Origin: Paraburkholderia sp. UYCP14C
GTDB lineage: Bacteria; Pseudomonadota; Gammaproteobacteria; Burkholderiales; Burkholderiaceae
Reading direction: 5' to 3'
Assembly (NCBI RefSeq): GCF_004197395.1
Contig: NZ_SELS01000010.1
Span: forward strand, 62,001-126,000
Length of the DNA stretch: 64,000 nucleotides
Below are positions 17,551 to 27,927 of this stretch, in pieces. Below the pieces are notes generated by a model. It did not search any database. It worked only from the letters and a program-made list of their open reading frames with translations, and was not told the DNA's origin. How positions within the stretch are numbered: the first letter of the stretch is position 1; each line of letters begins with the position of its first letter. The position numbers were made by a program, and so were the translations under genes.

Positions 17551-19071
17551 ATGACGACTTTCTCGGTGCGCAAATTCCTCGCGGCCGTAGTGGTGGCGGC
17601 GTGTTTGCCGCTTGTGCCGCATATGGCATCGGCGGCTCCCGCTGCCAATCTGCCCGACTTTACTGACCTCGTCGACAAGGTCGGCCCGGCGGTCGTCAAC
17701 ATTCGCACGACAACGCGCGTGTCGAACGGTAGTTCCCGCGGCGGACTGCCGCCGGGTATGGACGACGGCGACATGTCGGAGTTCTTCCGGCGTTTCTTCG
17801 GGATTCCGATGCCGCAGTCGCCGCAATCGCCGCACGGGGGCGATAACGGCGGTGGCGGTGGCGGCGGCGGCGGAAGTGGCGGCAGTCCGGATTCACCGGA
17901 CAACACCGACGCCGAACAGAACAGTGGGGTAGGCTCGGGCTTCATCCTGTCGGCTGACGGCTACGTGATGACCAATGCGCACGTCATCGACGACGCGGAC
18001 ACGATCTACGTGACGCTGACCGACAAACGCGAATTCAAGGCGAAGCTGATCGGTGTCGACGACCGAACCGACGTCGCGGTCGTGAAAATCAACGCGTCGA
18101 ATCTGCCGACCATCACGATCGGCGATTCGAACAAGGTGCGCGTCGGCGAATGGGTCGTCGCGATCGGTTCTCCGTTCGGTCTCGAAAACACGGTAACGGC
18201 CGGCATCGTCAGCGCGAAGGGGCGCGACACCGGCGACTACCTGCCGTTCATCCAGACCGACGTCGCCGTCAATCCCGGCAACTCGGGCGGTCCGCTGATC
18301 AACATGCAAGGTGAGGTGATCGGCATCAATTCGCAGATCTATAGCCGCACCGGCGGTTTCATGGGCATTTCGTTCGCGATTCCGATCGACGAGGCGATGC
18401 GCGTGGCCGATCAGCTGAAGAGTTCGGGCAAGGTGGTGCGCGGCCGCATCGCGGTGGCGATCGGCGAAGTGACGAAGGACGTCGCCGATTCGCTAGGTTT
18501 GCCGAAGGCGCAGGGCGCGCTCGTCAGCAGCGTCGAGCCGGGGGGGCCGGCCGACAAGGCCGGCGTGCAGCCGGGCGACATCATCCTGAAGTTCAACGGT
18601 CATTCGGTCGACACCGCGACGGACCTCCCGCGCATGGTCGGCGATACGAAGCCGGGCACGAAGACATCGATCACGATCTGGCGCAAGGGTCAAACGCGCG
18701 ATCTGTCGATCACGATCGCCGAAATGCAGCCGGATAAGGTCGCGAAGGCAGATCAGAAGAAACCGCAGCCGCCGAAGCAGCGCGCGACCAACGCGCTCGG
18801 CATTGCGGTCAGCGACATTCCCGCCGATCAGCAGAAAGCGCTGAAGATTCAGAACGGCGTGCAGATCGACGCGGTCGACGGTCCGGCCGCGCGTGTCGGG
18901 CTCCAAAAGGGCGACATCATCCTGCGGGTCGGCGATACGGACGTGACGAGCGCGAAGCAGTTCGACGAAGTGACGTCGCACCTCGATTCGCAGAAGATGG
19001 TCGCGTTGCTGGTTCGTCGCGGCGACAACACGCAGTTTGTGCCGATCCGCCCGCGCAGCGCGCAGAAATGA
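17551..19071 (+). CDS. mucD: Periplasmic HtrA-family serine protease MucD/DegP
   Basis: Quality-control protease and chaperone of the periplasm. 506 residues. A signal peptide occupies about residues 1-30. The trypsin-like domain has His144 (TNAHVID), Asp174 (RTDVAVVKI) and Ser245 (GNSGGP). Two PDZ domains follow at about 280-380 and 410-500, each with a PGG/GLQKGDIILR-type loop. An unusual Gly-rich insert at about residues 95-112 (nine Gly in a row, then Ser/Pro/Asp) lies in the LA-loop position before the catalytic core. Overlaps the next ATG by 4 nt. Confidence 0.96.
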   Translation: MTTFSVRKFLAAVVVAACLPLVPHMASAAPAANLPDFTDLVDKVGPAVVNIRTTTRVSNGSSRGGLPPGMDDGDMSEFFRRFFGIPMPQSPQSPHGGDNGGGGGGGGGSGGSPDSPDNTDAEQNSGVGSGFILSADGYVMTNAHVIDDADTIYVTLTDKREFKAKLIGVDDRTDVAVVKINASNLPTITIGDSNKVRVGEWVVAIGSPFGLENTVTAGIVSAKGRDTGDYLPFIQTDVAVNPGNSGGPLINMQGEVIGINSQIYSRTGGFMGISFAIPIDEAMRVADQLKSSGKVVRGRIAVAIGEVTKDVADSLGLPKAQGALVSSVEPGGPADKAGVQPGDIILKFNGHSVDTATDLPRMVGDTKPGTKTSITIWRKGQTRDLSITIAEMQPDKVAKADQKKPQPPKQRATNALGIAVSDIPADQQKALKIQNGVQIDAVDGPAARVGLQKGDIILRVGDTDVTSAKQFDEVTSHLDSQKMVALLVRRGDNTQFVPIRPRSAQK

Positions 19072-19340
19072 CGAAGACGGCATCGCTCACGCTTTATGGG
19101 CGCGCGTGGTGCCATCTGTGCGAGGACATGCGCGCCGCTCTCGAGCCGTTACTGGCTGAGTTCGGCGCGCAACTGGCGGTGATCGACGTCGACAGCGATC
19201 CGTCGCTCGAAGCGCGTTACAACGAGCTGGTGCCAGTGCTGGTTTGCGATGGCGCCGAGCTGTGCCACTACCATCTCGACGAAGCGCGCGTGCGGGCGGC
19301 GTTGGCCGCACATGCATCGCGTGTAGCGGCGGCATCCTGA
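19068..19340 (+). CDS. Glutaredoxin-like (DUF836) thiol protein
   Basis: 90 residues with a thioredoxin-type fold: LTLYGRAWCHLCEDM carries the CxxC redox pair (Cys15 and Cys18), then a beta-strand LAVIDVDSDP, cis-Pro region ELVPVLVCDG. No signal peptide, so cytoplasmic. The ATGA overlap with mucD couples its translation to the sigma-E operon, implying a role in thiol stress response, though the substrate is unknown. Confidence 0.85.
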   Translation: MTKTASLTLYGRAWCHLCEDMRAALEPLLAEFGAQLAVIDVDSDPSLEARYNELVPVLVCDGAELCHYHLDEARVRAALAAHASRVAAAS

Positions 19341-19544
19341 TTTGAGCGATCAGGTGCGTTTTTACCGCGGCTCACCGCGATGCTCTCAGTGATTTTCTTG
19401 CACCTCCTGGTCCGTCTTTCTGTCCGCGCTTAGCAAGATGCGCCGGCCGATGGCCTTTTCGGCTAAAATAGATAGGATTTTCACCTACTTACAAGGCGTG
19501 CTCCGCTATTGTCCGGGCGCGCCTTTTCGCTTGATCGGCACTGA

Positions 19545-21338
19545 ATGGATCATATTCGTAACTTCTCGATCATTGCGCACATCGACCATGGCAAGTCGAC
19601 GCTCGCCGATCGCATCATCCAGATTTGTGGCGGTCTGTCCGACCGCGAGATGGAAGCCCAGGTGCTCGACTCGATGGATCTCGAGCGTGAGCGCGGCATT
19701 ACCATCAAGGCGCAGACCGCCGCGTTGTCATATCGCGCGCGCGACGGGCAGGTCTACAACCTGAACATGATCGACACACCGGGGCACGTCGACTTCTCGT
19801 ACGAAGTCAGTCGCTCGCTGTCCGCGTGCGAAGGCGCGCTGCTCGTCGTCGACGCGAGCCAGGGCGTGGAGGCGCAAACCGTCGCCAATTGCTACACGGC
19901 CATCGAACTCGGCGTCGAAGTGGTGCCGGTGCTGAACAAGATCGACCTGCCGGCGGCGAACCCCGAAAACGCGATCGCCGAAATCGAGGACGTGATCGGC
20001 ATCGACGCGACCGACGCGACGCATTGCAGCGCGAAGACGGGCCTCGGCGTCGAAGACGTGCTCGAGGCGCTGATCGCGAAAGTGCCGCCGCCGAAGGGCG
20101 ATCCGGAAGCACCGCTGCAGGCGCTGATCATCGACTCGTGGTTCGACAACTACGTCGGTGTCGTGATGCTCGTGCGCATCGTCAACGGCACGCTGCGTCC
20201 GAAGGACAAGATCCGGCTGATGGCAACCGGCGCCCAGTATCCGGTCGAGCATATCGGCGTATTCACGCCGAAATCGAAGAATCTCGAATCGCTGTCGGCG
20301 GGGCAGGTGGGCTTCATCATCGCCGGCATCAAGGAACTCGCCGCGGCGAAGGTCGGTGACACCGTTACGCTGGTGAACCAGCCGGCTGCCGCGCCGCTGC
20401 CGGGCTTCAAGGAAGTGAAACCGCAGGTGTTCGCGGGTCTCTATCCGGTCGAAGCGAACCAGTACGACGCGCTGCGCGACTCGCTCGAAAAGCTCAAGCT
20501 GAACGACGCGTCGCTGCAGTACGAACCAGAAGTATCGCAGGCGCTCGGTTTCGGTTTCCGCTGCGGCTTCCTCGGTCTGTTGCATATGGAAATCGTGCAG
20601 GAACGTCTCGAACGCGAGTTCGACATGGACCTGATCACGACGGCGCCGACCGTGGTCTACGAAGTCCTGCAGCGTGACGGCACGACCCTGATGGTCGAGA
20701 ATCCGGCCAAGATGCCGGAGCCGTCGAAGATCGAGGAAGTGCGTGAGCCGATCGTCACCGTGAACCTGTACATGCCGCAAGACTACGTCGGCGCGGTGAT
20801 CACGCTGTGTACGCAGAAGCGCGGCAACCAGATCAACATGCAGTATCACGGGCGTCAGGTCCAGCTCACGTACGAAATCCCGATGGGCGAAGTCGTGCTC
20901 GATTTCTTCGACCGTCTGAAGTCGATTTCGCGCGGTTATGCGTCGATGGATTACGAGTTCAAGGAATACCGCGCCTCCGACGTCGTGAAGGTCGACATGC
21001 TGATCAACGGCGACAAGGTCGATGCGCTGTCGGTTATCGTGCATCGCTCGCAAAGCCAGTACCGCGGCCGCGAAGTGGCAGCGAAAATGCGCGAGCTGAT
21101 TCCGCGTCAGATGTACGACGTAGCGGTTCAGGCCACGATCGGTTCGAACATTATTGCGCGCGAAAACATTAAAGCGTTGCGTAAGAACGTGCTGGCAAAA
21201 TGCTACGGCGGCGATATTACGCGGAAGAAGAAGCTGCTGGAAAAGCAGAAGGCAGGCAAGAAGCGAATGAAGCAGGTGGGCTCGGTTGAAATCCCGCAAG
21301 AGGCTTTCCTCGCTATTCTGCGTGTCGAAGACAAATAA
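19545..21338 (+). CDS. lepA: Elongation factor 4 (LepA), ribosome-associated GTPase
   Basis: 597 residues. G1 is [11 protein letters not shown]2 [10 protein letters not shown]3 DTPGHVDF, G4 LNKIDLPAA. The LepA-specific C-terminal domain ([20 protein letters not shown] and ending [19 protein letters not shown]) distinguishes it from EF-G. Back-translocating or initiation-assisting GTPase on stalled ribosomes. The 204-bp gap to the gene before has no clear promoter. lepA-lepB cotranscription (18-bp spacer) is classical. Confidence 0.98.
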   Translation: MDHIRNFSIIAHIDHGKSTLADRIIQICGGLSDREMEAQVLDSMDLERERGITIKAQTAALSYRARDGQVYNLNMIDTPGHVDFSYEVSRSLSACEGALLVVDASQGVEAQTVANCYTAIELGVEVVPVLNKIDLPAANPENAIAEIEDVIGIDATDATHCSAKTGLGVEDVLEALIAKVPPPKGDPEAPLQALIIDSWFDNYVGVVMLVRIVNGTLRPKDKIRLMATGAQYPVEHIGVFTPKSKNLESLSAGQVGFIIAGIKELAAAKVGDTVTLVNQPAAAPLPGFKEVKPQVFAGLYPVEANQYDALRDSLEKLKLNDASLQYEPEVSQALGFGFRCGFLGLLHMEIVQERLEREFDMDLITTAPTVVYEVLQRDGTTLMVENPAKMPEPSKIEEVREPIVTVNLYMPQDYVGAVITLCTQKRGNQINMQYHGRQVQLTYEIPMGEVVLDFFDRLKSISRGYASMDYEFKEYRASDVVKVDMLINGDKVDALSVIVHRSQSQYRGREVAAKMRELIPRQMYDVAVQATIGSNIIARENIKALRKNVLAKCYGGDITRKKKLLEKQKAGKKRMKQVGSVEIPQEAFLAILRVEDK

Positions 21339-21356
21339 GTTGAATAACGGAACCCT

Positions 21357-22250
21357 ATGAATTTTGCGCTGATTCTTTTTGTGCTCGTCGTATTGACGGG
21401 TGTCGCATGGGTCGCGGACAAACTGGTTTTCCTGCCGAAGCGGCGCCGCGATGCGGAAGCCGCGGTTGCCGAATTCGATCGTCAGCAGGCACGCATCGGC
21501 GAACGTTTCGCCGATGAAAACGCTGCGCAAACGCGCGCGCGTCTGCGCGACGACAAGCTGCGTCAACCGTGGTGGCTCGAATATACGGCGAGCTTTTTCC
21601 CGGTGATTCTGGTGGTGTTCGTCGTGCGCTCGTTCGTGGTCGAGCCGTTCAAGATCCCATCGGGCTCCATGGTGCCCACGCTGCTGGTGGGCGACTTCAT
21701 CCTCGTCAATAAATTCGAATACGGTCTTCGTTTGCCGATCACCAACACGAAGATCACGCAGGGCCGTCCGGTCCAGCGCGGCGACGTGGTGGTGTTCCGT
21801 TATCCGAAGGACGAATCGGTCGATTACATCAAGCGCGTGATCGGCCTGCCGGGCGACGTGATCGAGTATCAGGACAAGAAGCTCACGATCAATGGCAAGC
21901 CGGTGGCCGAAACGCCGCTGCCCGATTATCTCGACGAAGAGCGACTCGGCTATGCGAAGCAGTTCCAGGAAGATATCGACGGCCGCAAGAACGCGATTCT
22001 GAATAATCCGGCGGTGCCGCCGTTCATCGTTGGTGCGGAAGACTATCCCTATCGCGACAACTGCCAGTACAACGCGCGCGGCGTGATCTGCAAAGTGCCG
22101 CCGGGCAATTTCTTCATGATGGGCGATAACCGCGACAACAGCGCAGATAGCCGGTACTGGGGTTTTGCGCCTGAACGCAATATCGTCGGTCGCGCATTTT
22201 TCATCTGGATGAACTTCAGCGATCTGCGACGTATCGGCTCTTTCCAGTGA
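21357..22250 (+). CDS. lepB: Signal peptidase I (LepB)
   Basis: Removes signal peptides from exported proteins at the inner membrane. 297 residues. Two hydrophobic N-terminal helices (about residues 3-20 and 80-98) flank a charged cytoplasmic loop. Ser/Lys dyad: Ser104 in KIPSGSMVPTLL and Lys159 in DYIKRVIGLPGD. The box E motif MGDNRDNSADSRYWG and the closing RAFFIWMN segment are present. Confidence 0.97.
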   Translation: MNFALILFVLVVLTGVAWVADKLVFLPKRRRDAEAAVAEFDRQQARIGERFADENAAQTRARLRDDKLRQPWWLEYTASFFPVILVVFVVRSFVVEPFKIPSGSMVPTLLVGDFILVNKFEYGLRLPITNTKITQGRPVQRGDVVVFRYPKDESVDYIKRVIGLPGDVIEYQDKKLTINGKPVAETPLPDYLDEERLGYAKQFQEDIDGRKNAILNNPAVPPFIVGAEDYPYRDNCQYNARGVICKVPPGNFFMMGDNRDNSADSRYWGFAPERNIVGRAFFIWMNFSDLRRIGSFQ

Positions 22251-22266
22251 GTCGCATGCATTGATC

Positions 22267-22288
22267 GCTGCATGAGCGCTGCATGAGC
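22267..22288 (+). repeat. Tandem 11-bp repeat, two copies
   Basis: GCTGCATGAGC occurs at 22267-22277 and again at 22278-22288 in the 196-bp lepB-rnc spacer. Probably a local duplication; no other copy noticed nearby. Confidence 0.8.
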
Positions 22289-22434
22289 GCTTCACACACG
22301 CCGCGCGAATAACTGGCACCCGGTTATCTCGGTCGCGGCGTGTTGTCATGCCACTTTAAGAACTCGCGGTAACGTCGCTTCACCACGCTTTTTCCGCTGG
22401 CGCCCCGCGTTTCCGCCGGGTCAGGCGCCCGCGT

Positions 22435-22440
22435 TATACT
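22435..22440 (+). promoter_or_regulatory. -10-like box immediately before rnc
   Basis: TATACT at 22435-22440 ends only 6 nt before the rnc ATG (22447). If used, the transcript would start at or next to the ATG. There is no good -35 and no ribosome-binding site before the ATG. Confidence 0.35.
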
Positions 22441-22446
22441 CTGCCC

Positions 22447-23727
22447 ATGCCCCTATCTCCGTTGGAAGGCCGTTTGCGCTACGAATTTCGCAATGCGGAA
22501 TTGCTGCGCCAGGCTTTAACACACCGCAGTCATAGCTCCACGCACAACGAACGGCTCGAGTTTCTCGGCGATTCCGTTCTGAATTGCGCGGTGGCTGCGC
22601 TTTTGTTCCAACGTTTCGGCAAACTCGACGAAGGCGACCTGTCGCGCGTGCGCGCCAATCTGGTCAAACAGCAGTCCCTCTACGAGATTGCTCAGGCACT
22701 CAATATTTCGGAGGGCCTGCGCCTCGGCGAGGGCGAGTTGCGCAGCGGCGGCTTCCGCCGGCCGTCAATCCTCGCGGATACGCTAGAAGCGGTGCTCGGT
22801 GCGATCTTCCTCGACGGTGGCTTCGAGGCTGCCCAAACGGTCATCAAGCGCCTTTACGTACCGATCCTCGATCATATCGACCCGCGTACGCTCGGCAAGG
22901 ACGCGAAGACCTTGCTGCAGGAATATCTGCAGGGTCACAAGATTGCGTTGCCTACCTATACGGTCGTCGCCACCCATGGTGCGGCGCACAATCAGCAGTT
23001 CGAAGTCGAATGCACGGTGCCAAAGCTGGACGTCAAGGTGTCCGGCTCGGGCGCGAGCCGTCGCGCGGCGGAGCAGGCGGCCGCAAAGAAAGCGCTCGAC
23101 GAAGTGATGGCCGCGGCGCCCGCCGTGGTCGCGAAGTCGAAGCGTTCAAAGGGTGCGCGCGCCGCGAAAAACGCCGAGCAGGAAATTGTGCCGGGCGTGA
23201 CCGGTGTGCAGGCCGCACTGGATTTGCGCACACCGGATCGCAAGGCGGCGCGCGGCGAAGGGCGCGCGGCTGCCGCGGCGGAAGCCCATCCCGACAAATC
23301 CGCCGTGGAAAAGCCAGCCGCCGAAAGACCTGCGGCCGAGCGTGCCGCGCCGGGTGTGGCCGGGGCGCCGCTGGCCATGATCCGCGCCGCGCATGTGGAA
23401 TACAGCGGACAGGACCGGCCGGAGCGCGCCGAGAAGCCCGACAGGGCAGAGCGGGCCGACAAGCTTTCGGTCCACGCGGGCGAGAAACCGGTCGACAAGC
23501 CGGCCGAAAAACCCGCAGCGGACAAAACCCCCGACCTCAAGACCGACGCACCGTCACACGCTCGCAGCGCTGAGCGTCAGCGCGGCCGCGAAACCGCGCC
23601 GGGCACCGCCGCATCGAGCGTGAGCGCCGCGACCGCGCCGGTCGTGCCGCCGGCCCAGGCCCCTGCCGAACACGAACCCGGCGTCCCCGACGCGGTGCAC
23701 ACGCGCGTCGCCGATGCTGGCCATTGA
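22447..23727 (+). CDS. rnc: Ribonuclease III with long low-complexity C-terminal extension
   Basis: Cleaves double-stranded RNA in rRNA and mRNA maturation. 426 residues, versus about 226 in E. coli. The RNase III domain has the signature [12 protein letters not shown] at about residues 37-48 and metal-binding [16 protein letters not shown]. The double-stranded-RNA-binding domain is at about 155-225 ([20 protein letters not shown] to [12 protein letters not shown]). Residues from about 226 to the end are rich in Ala, Lys, Glu, Pro and Asp, without a recognisable fold. Long tails are known in Burkholderia RNase III; their role is not. Followed 53 bp later by era. Confidence 0.95.
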   Translation: MPLSPLEGRLRYEFRNAELLRQALTHRSHSSTHNERLEFLGDSVLNCAVAALLFQRFGKLDEGDLSRVRANLVKQQSLYEIAQALNISEGLRLGEGELRSGGFRRPSILADTLEAVLGAIFLDGGFEAAQTVIKRLYVPILDHIDPRTLGKDAKTLLQEYLQGHKIALPTYTVVATHGAAHNQQFEVECTVPKLDVKVSGSGASRRAAEQAAAKKALDEVMAAAPAVVAKSKRSKGARAAKNAEQEIVPGVTGVQAALDLRTPDRKAARGEGRAAAAAEAHPDKSAVEKPAAERPAAERAAPGVAGAPLAMIRAAHVEYSGQDRPERAEKPDRAERADKLSVHAGEKPVDKPAEKPAADKTPDLKTDAPSHARSAERQRGRETAPGTAASSVSAATAPVVPPAQAPAEHEPGVPDAVHTRVADAGH

Positions 23728-23780
23728 TTGCCTCGGCGCGTGCTTCGCGCGTGCCGAACCGAACCTGCCGTAGTCCGAAT

Positions 23781-24680
23781 ATGAACGCTCCCACTCCCAC
23801 TGGTTTTCGCTGCGGCATGGTCGCGATCGTCGGCCGCCCGAATGTCGGCAAGTCCACGCTGATGAACGCGCTGGTCGGCCAGAAAGTCAGCATCACATCG
23901 CGCAAGGCGCAGACCACGCGCCATCGCATCACCGGCATCAATACGCTCGAAGACGCCCAGTACATCTTCGTCGACACGCCCGGTTTCCAGACCAAACACA
24001 GCGGCGCGCTGAACCGCTCGCTGAATCGCGCCGTCACGTCGACGCTGACCTCGGTCGACGCGATCCTGTTCGTCATCGAGGCGGGCCGCTTCGGCCCTGA
24101 CGACCAGAGGGTGCTCGACCTGATCCCGCCGAAGGCGCCGACGCTGCTGATCGCGAACAAGCTCGATCGTGTGTCGGATAAAGACTCGCTGTTCCCGTTC
24201 ATGCAGCAGATGAGCACGCTGCGCGAGTTCAACGAGATCGTGCCGCTGTCGGCGAAAAATGCCGACGACATCAAGCGTTTGATGGCGACCATCAAGCCGT
24301 TCCTGCCGGAAGGCGCGCCGATCTACGGCGAGGACGATCTGACCGATCGCAGCGAGCGTTTTCTCGCCGCCGAAATCCTGCGCGAGAAAGTGTTCCGCTG
24401 GACCGGCGACGAACTGCCGTACACCAGCACCGTGCTGATCGACAAGTTCGAAACCGAAGGGCGGCTGCGCCGGATCTTCGCGACGATTCTCGTCGATCGC
24501 GACATGCACAAGGCGATGATCATCGGCCAGAAGGGCGCGAAGCTGAAGCAGATCAGTACCGAGGCGCGCCTCGACATGGCGAAGCTGTTCGACGGGCCGG
24601 TGTACCTGGAAACCTTCGTCAAGGTGAAGAGCGGCTGGGCCGACAACGAAGCCGGGCTTCGTGCGTATGGGTACGAATGA
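23781..24680 (+). CDS. era: GTPase Era, 30S ribosome assembly factor
   Basis: 299 residues. G1 is [21 protein letters not shown]2 [10 protein letters not shown]3 [12 protein letters not shown]4 ANKLDR. The C-terminal KH domain contains [20 protein letters not shown]. Binds 16S rRNA 3' end. The frame extends 19 codons further up but without family similarity; ATG 23781 gives the normal [17 protein letters not shown] start. Its 3' end overlaps recO by 14 nt. rnc-era-recO is a standard operon. Confidence 0.97.
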   Translation: MNAPTPTGFRCGMVAIVGRPNVGKSTLMNALVGQKVSITSRKAQTTRHRITGINTLEDAQYIFVDTPGFQTKHSGALNRSLNRAVTSTLTSVDAILFVIEAGRFGPDDQRVLDLIPPKAPTLLIANKLDRVSDKDSLFPFMQQMSTLREFNEIVPLSAKNADDIKRLMATIKPFLPEGAPIYGEDDLTDRSERFLAAEILREKVFRWTGDELPYTSTVLIDKFETEGRLRRIFATILVDRDMHKAMIIGQKGAKLKQISTEARLDMAKLFDGPVYLETFVKVKSGWADNEAGLRAYGYE

Positions 24681-25572
24681 CGCGTGGATGACGCTGAATT
24701 CAGACGAGGTTCCGGACCAACCGGAGCACGAGCCGTCGCGGCCCGCGCGTAGCGCGAGGAAATCCCCGGCCCCTGCAAAAACCGCGAAAAGTGCGCCCGC
24801 CGACGACGGCGAGCCGCGCAAAACGTCGGCGCGCCGCGCGCCGCGCGCCTCTGCATCCGACTACCGGATCGCCGAGCAGCCGGCGTTCGTGCTGCATAGC
24901 TACCCGTATCGCGAGACCAGTCTGATCATCGACGTGCTGTCGCGCGATCACGGCCGTCTCGCGCTCGTCGCAAAGGGCGCCAAGCGCCCACACTCCGCGC
25001 TGCGCGGCGTGCTGCAAACCTTCCAGCCGCTGTCGCTTGCGTGGTCGGGCAAGTCCGAAATGCGCACGCTGACGGGCGCCGAATGGGTCGGCGGCATGCT
25101 CCCGCTGACCGGCGACGCGCTTTTGTGCGGCTTCTACGTCAACGAATTGCTGGTGCGCTTCTGCGCGCGCGAAGACCCGCATCCGCAGTTGTTCCATCAC
25201 TACGTCGTCACGCTCACGCGGCTCGCGCACGATGAGCCGCCGGTGCAGGTGCTGCGCTCGTTCGAACTCGTGCTGCTGCGCGAGACCGGTTACGCGATGG
25301 CGCTCGACCGCACGGTCGCCCGCAAAGCGGTGCTGGCCGACGGCCGCTACGTGTTCGATCCCGAGCGTGGCGTGCGCGAAGCATCGGACGAGTGGCCCGC
25401 GCAGTGGCCGGTGGTGTCGGGACAAACCTTGCTCGATATGGAAAAGGACGATTACCATCGAGCGCAGACCGTCGCGCAAAGCAAAACGCTGATGCGCTTC
25501 CTGCTCAACACCTATCTCGGCGGCGCGCCGCTTGCGACCCGCCAGATCCTGATCGACCTGCAGAACTTATGA
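24667..25572 (+). CDS. recO: DNA repair protein RecO
   Basis: Loads RecA in the RecFOR pathway by displacing SSB. 301 residues from ATG 24667 (MGTNDAW...), which overlaps era; an in-frame ATG at 24688 and a GTG at 24661 are alternatives. The first 55 residues are a Pro/Ala/Lys-rich disordered tail. The RecO OB fold begins at [20 protein letters not shown], then [15 protein letters not shown]. The C-terminus ends [22 protein letters not shown]. No zinc-binding Cys cluster is seen, as usual in this lineage. The ATGA overlap with pdxJ indicates coupling. Confidence 0.93.
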   Translation: MGTNDAWMTLNSDEVPDQPEHEPSRPARSARKSPAPAKTAKSAPADDGEPRKTSARRAPRASASDYRIAEQPAFVLHSYPYRETSLIIDVLSRDHGRLALVAKGAKRPHSALRGVLQTFQPLSLAWSGKSEMRTLTGAEWVGGMLPLTGDALLCGFYVNELLVRFCAREDPHPQLFHHYVVTLTRLAHDEPPVQVLRSFELVLLRETGYAMALDRTVARKAVLADGRYVFDPERGVREASDEWPAQWPVVSGQTLLDMEKDDYHRAQTVAQSKTLMRFLLNTYLGGAPLATRQILIDLQNL

Positions 25573-26333
25573 GCTTCTTCCTGACTTCGCCGACCGTGAT
25601 CGACCTCGGCGTGAACATCGACCACGTCGCCACGCTGCGCAACGCGCGCGGCACGTCCTATCCCGATCCGATCCGCGCCGCACTGATGGCCGAAGAGGCG
25701 GGCGCCGACGTGATCACGCTGCATCTGCGCGAAGACCGCCGGCATATCGTCGACGCCGACGTCCACAAGCTGCGACCGCTGCTGAAAACGCGCATGAATC
25801 TCGAATGTGCGGTCACACCTGAAATGCTCGACATCGCGTGCGAAGTGCAACCGCACGACGTGTGCCTCGTGCCGGAGAAGCGCGAGGAACTGACGACGGA
25901 AGGCGGCCTCGACGTCGCCGGACAGTTCGAGGCGGTGCGCGCCGCATGCAAGCAACTGGCGGACGCGAACTCGCGCGTGTCGCTCTTCATCGACCCCGAT
26001 GAAACGCAGATTCGCGCGGCGCACGAAGCCGGCGCGCCGGTGATCGAGCTGCACACCGGCCGTTATGCGGAAGCGCACGATCCCGCGGAGCAGCAGCGCG
26101 AATACGAGCGCATCGTGCGCGCGGTCGAATTCGGCGCGACGCTCGGCCTCAAGGTGAACGCGGGCCACGGTCTGCACTACACGAACGTGCAGCAGATCGC
26201 GGCGATCGACGGCATCGTCGAACTCAACATCGGCCATGCGATCGTCGCGCACGCGATCTTCGCGGGCTGGGACAACGCGGTGCGCGAGATGAAGGCGATC
26301 ATGGTCGCCGCGCGTCTCGGCGCGCGCGCGTAA
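25569..26333 (+). CDS. pdxJ: Pyridoxine 5'-phosphate synthase (PdxJ)
   Basis: Final ring-closing step of the DXP-dependent vitamin B6 pathway, joining 3-amino-2-oxopropyl phosphate with deoxyxylulose phosphate. 254 residues. Family features: [64 protein letters not shown] and [14 protein letters not shown]-barrel with Glu/His catalytic residues in these segments. recO-pdxJ-acpS is conserved in gamma- and beta-proteobacteria. Confidence 0.98.
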   Translation: MSFFLTSPTVIDLGVNIDHVATLRNARGTSYPDPIRAALMAEEAGADVITLHLREDRRHIVDADVHKLRPLLKTRMNLECAVTPEMLDIACEVQPHDVCLVPEKREELTTEGGLDVAGQFEAVRAACKQLADANSRVSLFIDPDETQIRAAHEAGAPVIELHTGRYAEAHDPAEQQREYERIVRAVEFGATLGLKVNAGHGLHYTNVQQIAAIDGIVELNIGHAIVAHAIFAGWDNAVREMKAIMVAARLGARA

Positions 26334-26357
26334 CGCAATCTCGCGACGGACGCACGC

Positions 26358-26825
26358 ATGGCAATCTACGGCATCGGCACCGACATCGTTCAGGTGAGCC
26401 GCGTAGCGGCGGTGATGACTCGCACCAACGGCCGGTTCGCCGAGAAGGTGCTCGGCCCCGACGAACTACGCGTCTATCACGCGCGCCAGGCCCGTTCGGC
26501 GGCGCGCGGCCTCGCGTTTCTCGCGACGCGCTTCTCGGCGAAAGAGGCGTTCTCGAAGGCAATCGGCCTCGGCATGCACTGGCCGATGACCTGGCGCGCG
26601 CTGCAGACGCTGAACCGCCCGAGCGGCGAGCCGATGGTGGTCGCCTCCGGCGAGTTGGCCGACTGGCTCGCCGCGCGCGGTATCACGGCGCGCGTGACGA
26701 TCAGCGACGAACGCGACTACGCGGTGTCGTTCGTGATCGCCGAGACGCAGCGGGGGGGCGAGGCGGAAGCCTCGCCTGGCGCGTCGGCATCGCGGGCTTC
26801 GTCCGCTCAGTCCGCCACCGAATAA
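26358..26825 (+). CDS. acpS: Holo-[acyl-carrier-protein] synthase (AcpS)
   Basis: Transfers 4'-phosphopantetheine from CoA to Ser37 of ACP. 155 residues, about 25 longer than the usual enzyme because of a Glu/Ala/Ser tail. Magnesium ligands: Asp9 in [13 protein letters not shown] and Glu63 in [13 protein letters not shown]. The acceptor gene acpP is 13.5 kb upstream in this window. Confidence 0.95.
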   Translation: MAIYGIGTDIVQVSRVAAVMTRTNGRFAEKVLGPDELRVYHARQARSAARGLAFLATRFSAKEAFSKAIGLGMHWPMTWRALQTLNRPSGEPMVVASGELADWLAARGITARVTISDERDYAVSFVIAETQRGGEAEASPGASASRASSAQSATE

Positions 26826-26892
26826 AAACGTTGAACGCGACCGCCGGCGGTCGCGTTTGTCTTTGTCTCAGGCTCCTTTCCAGCGGAATTCG

Positions 26893-27921
26893 ATGAAAAC
26901 CACACCCGGACCGGTGATGCTCGACGTGACCGGCAAAACGCTGAACCGCGACGACAAACGACGTCTCGCTCACCCGATGACCGGCGGCGTGATCCTGTTC
27001 GCGCGCCACTACGAGAGCCGCGCGCAACTGGTTGCGCTGACCGATGCAATCCGCGCGATTCGCCCGGATCTGCTGATCGCCGTCGATCACGAAGGCGGCC
27101 GCGTGCAGCGCTTTCGCACTGACGGCTTCACGGTGCTGCCGTCGATGGGCAAGCTCGGCGCGCTGTGGGACCAGGACGTGCTGCATGCGACCAAGGTGAC
27201 GACCGCGGTCGGCTATATCCTCGCCGCGGAGCTGCGCGCGTGCGGTATCGACATGAGCTTCACGCCGGTGCTCGACCTCGACTACGGGCACTCGAAGGTG
27301 ATCGGCGATCGCGCGTTCCATCGCGATCCGCGCGTGGTCGCGCTGCTCGCGAAGAACCTCAATCACGGTCTGGCGTTGGCCGGCATGAGCAATTGCGGCA
27401 AGCATTTTCCTGGGCACGGCTTCGCGCAGGCGGATTCGCACGTCGCGATGCCGGTCGACGAACGCCCGCTCGACGAGATCCTCGGCAACGACGTCGCGCC
27501 GTACGACTGGCTCGGTCTGTCGCTCGATGCGGTGTTGCCGGCGCACGTCGTGTATCCGCGGGTCGATGCGAAGCCGGCCGGCTTCTCCCGCATCTGGTTG
27601 CAGGACATCCTGCGCGGCAAGCTCGGCTTCGAAGGCGCGATCTTCAGCGACGATCTGTCGATGCAAGCCGCGCGCCAGGGCGGCACGCTGACCGAAGGCG
27701 CGCAAGCCGCCCTGGAGGCCGGCTGCGACATGGTGTTGATCTGCAACCAGCCGGACGAAGCGGAGAAGGTGCTCGACGCGCTGCGCGTCACGCCGTCGAA
27801 GGAATCGCGGCGGCGGCTGAAGCGCATGCGGCCGCGCGGCGAGGCGCTCACGTGGAGCAAGCTGATGGCCGAGCCCCGGTACGCCGAAGCGCAGAGGCTG
27901 GTGCGCAGTACGTTCGCATAA
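26893..27921 (+). CDS. nagZ: Beta-N-acetylglucosaminidase NagZ (GH3)
   Basis: Cytoplasmic enzyme of peptidoglycan recycling: removes GlcNAc from anhydro-muropeptides, thereby producing the AmpR-inducing product. 342 residues; no signal peptide. Seen are AVDHEGGRVQRF, SMSFTPVLDLDYG, the GH3 loop NCGKHFPGHGFAQADSH with His171 and His175, and FSDDLSMQAA with the nucleophile Asp. Start ATG 26893 gives the family N-terminus; an upstream 12-residue extension was rejected. A strong terminator follows. Confidence 0.96.
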   Translation: MKTTPGPVMLDVTGKTLNRDDKRRLAHPMTGGVILFARHYESRAQLVALTDAIRAIRPDLLIAVDHEGGRVQRFRTDGFTVLPSMGKLGALWDQDVLHATKVTTAVGYILAAELRACGIDMSFTPVLDLDYGHSKVIGDRAFHRDPRVVALLAKNLNHGLALAGMSNCGKHFPGHGFAQADSHVAMPVDERPLDEILGNDVAPYDWLGLSLDAVLPAHVVYPRVDAKPAGFSRIWLQDILRGKLGFEGAIFSDDLSMQAARQGGTLTEGAQAALEAGCDMVLICNQPDEAEKVLDALRVTPSKESRRRLKRMRPRGEALTWSKLMAEPRYAEAQRLVRSTFA

Positions 27922-27927
27922 ACGGAA

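Noticed and set aside
19728-22349. 873-codon minus-strand open frame over lepA and lepB
   Set aside because: Antisense shadow of two unmistakable genes; composition His/Arg/Val/Asp typical of such shadows.
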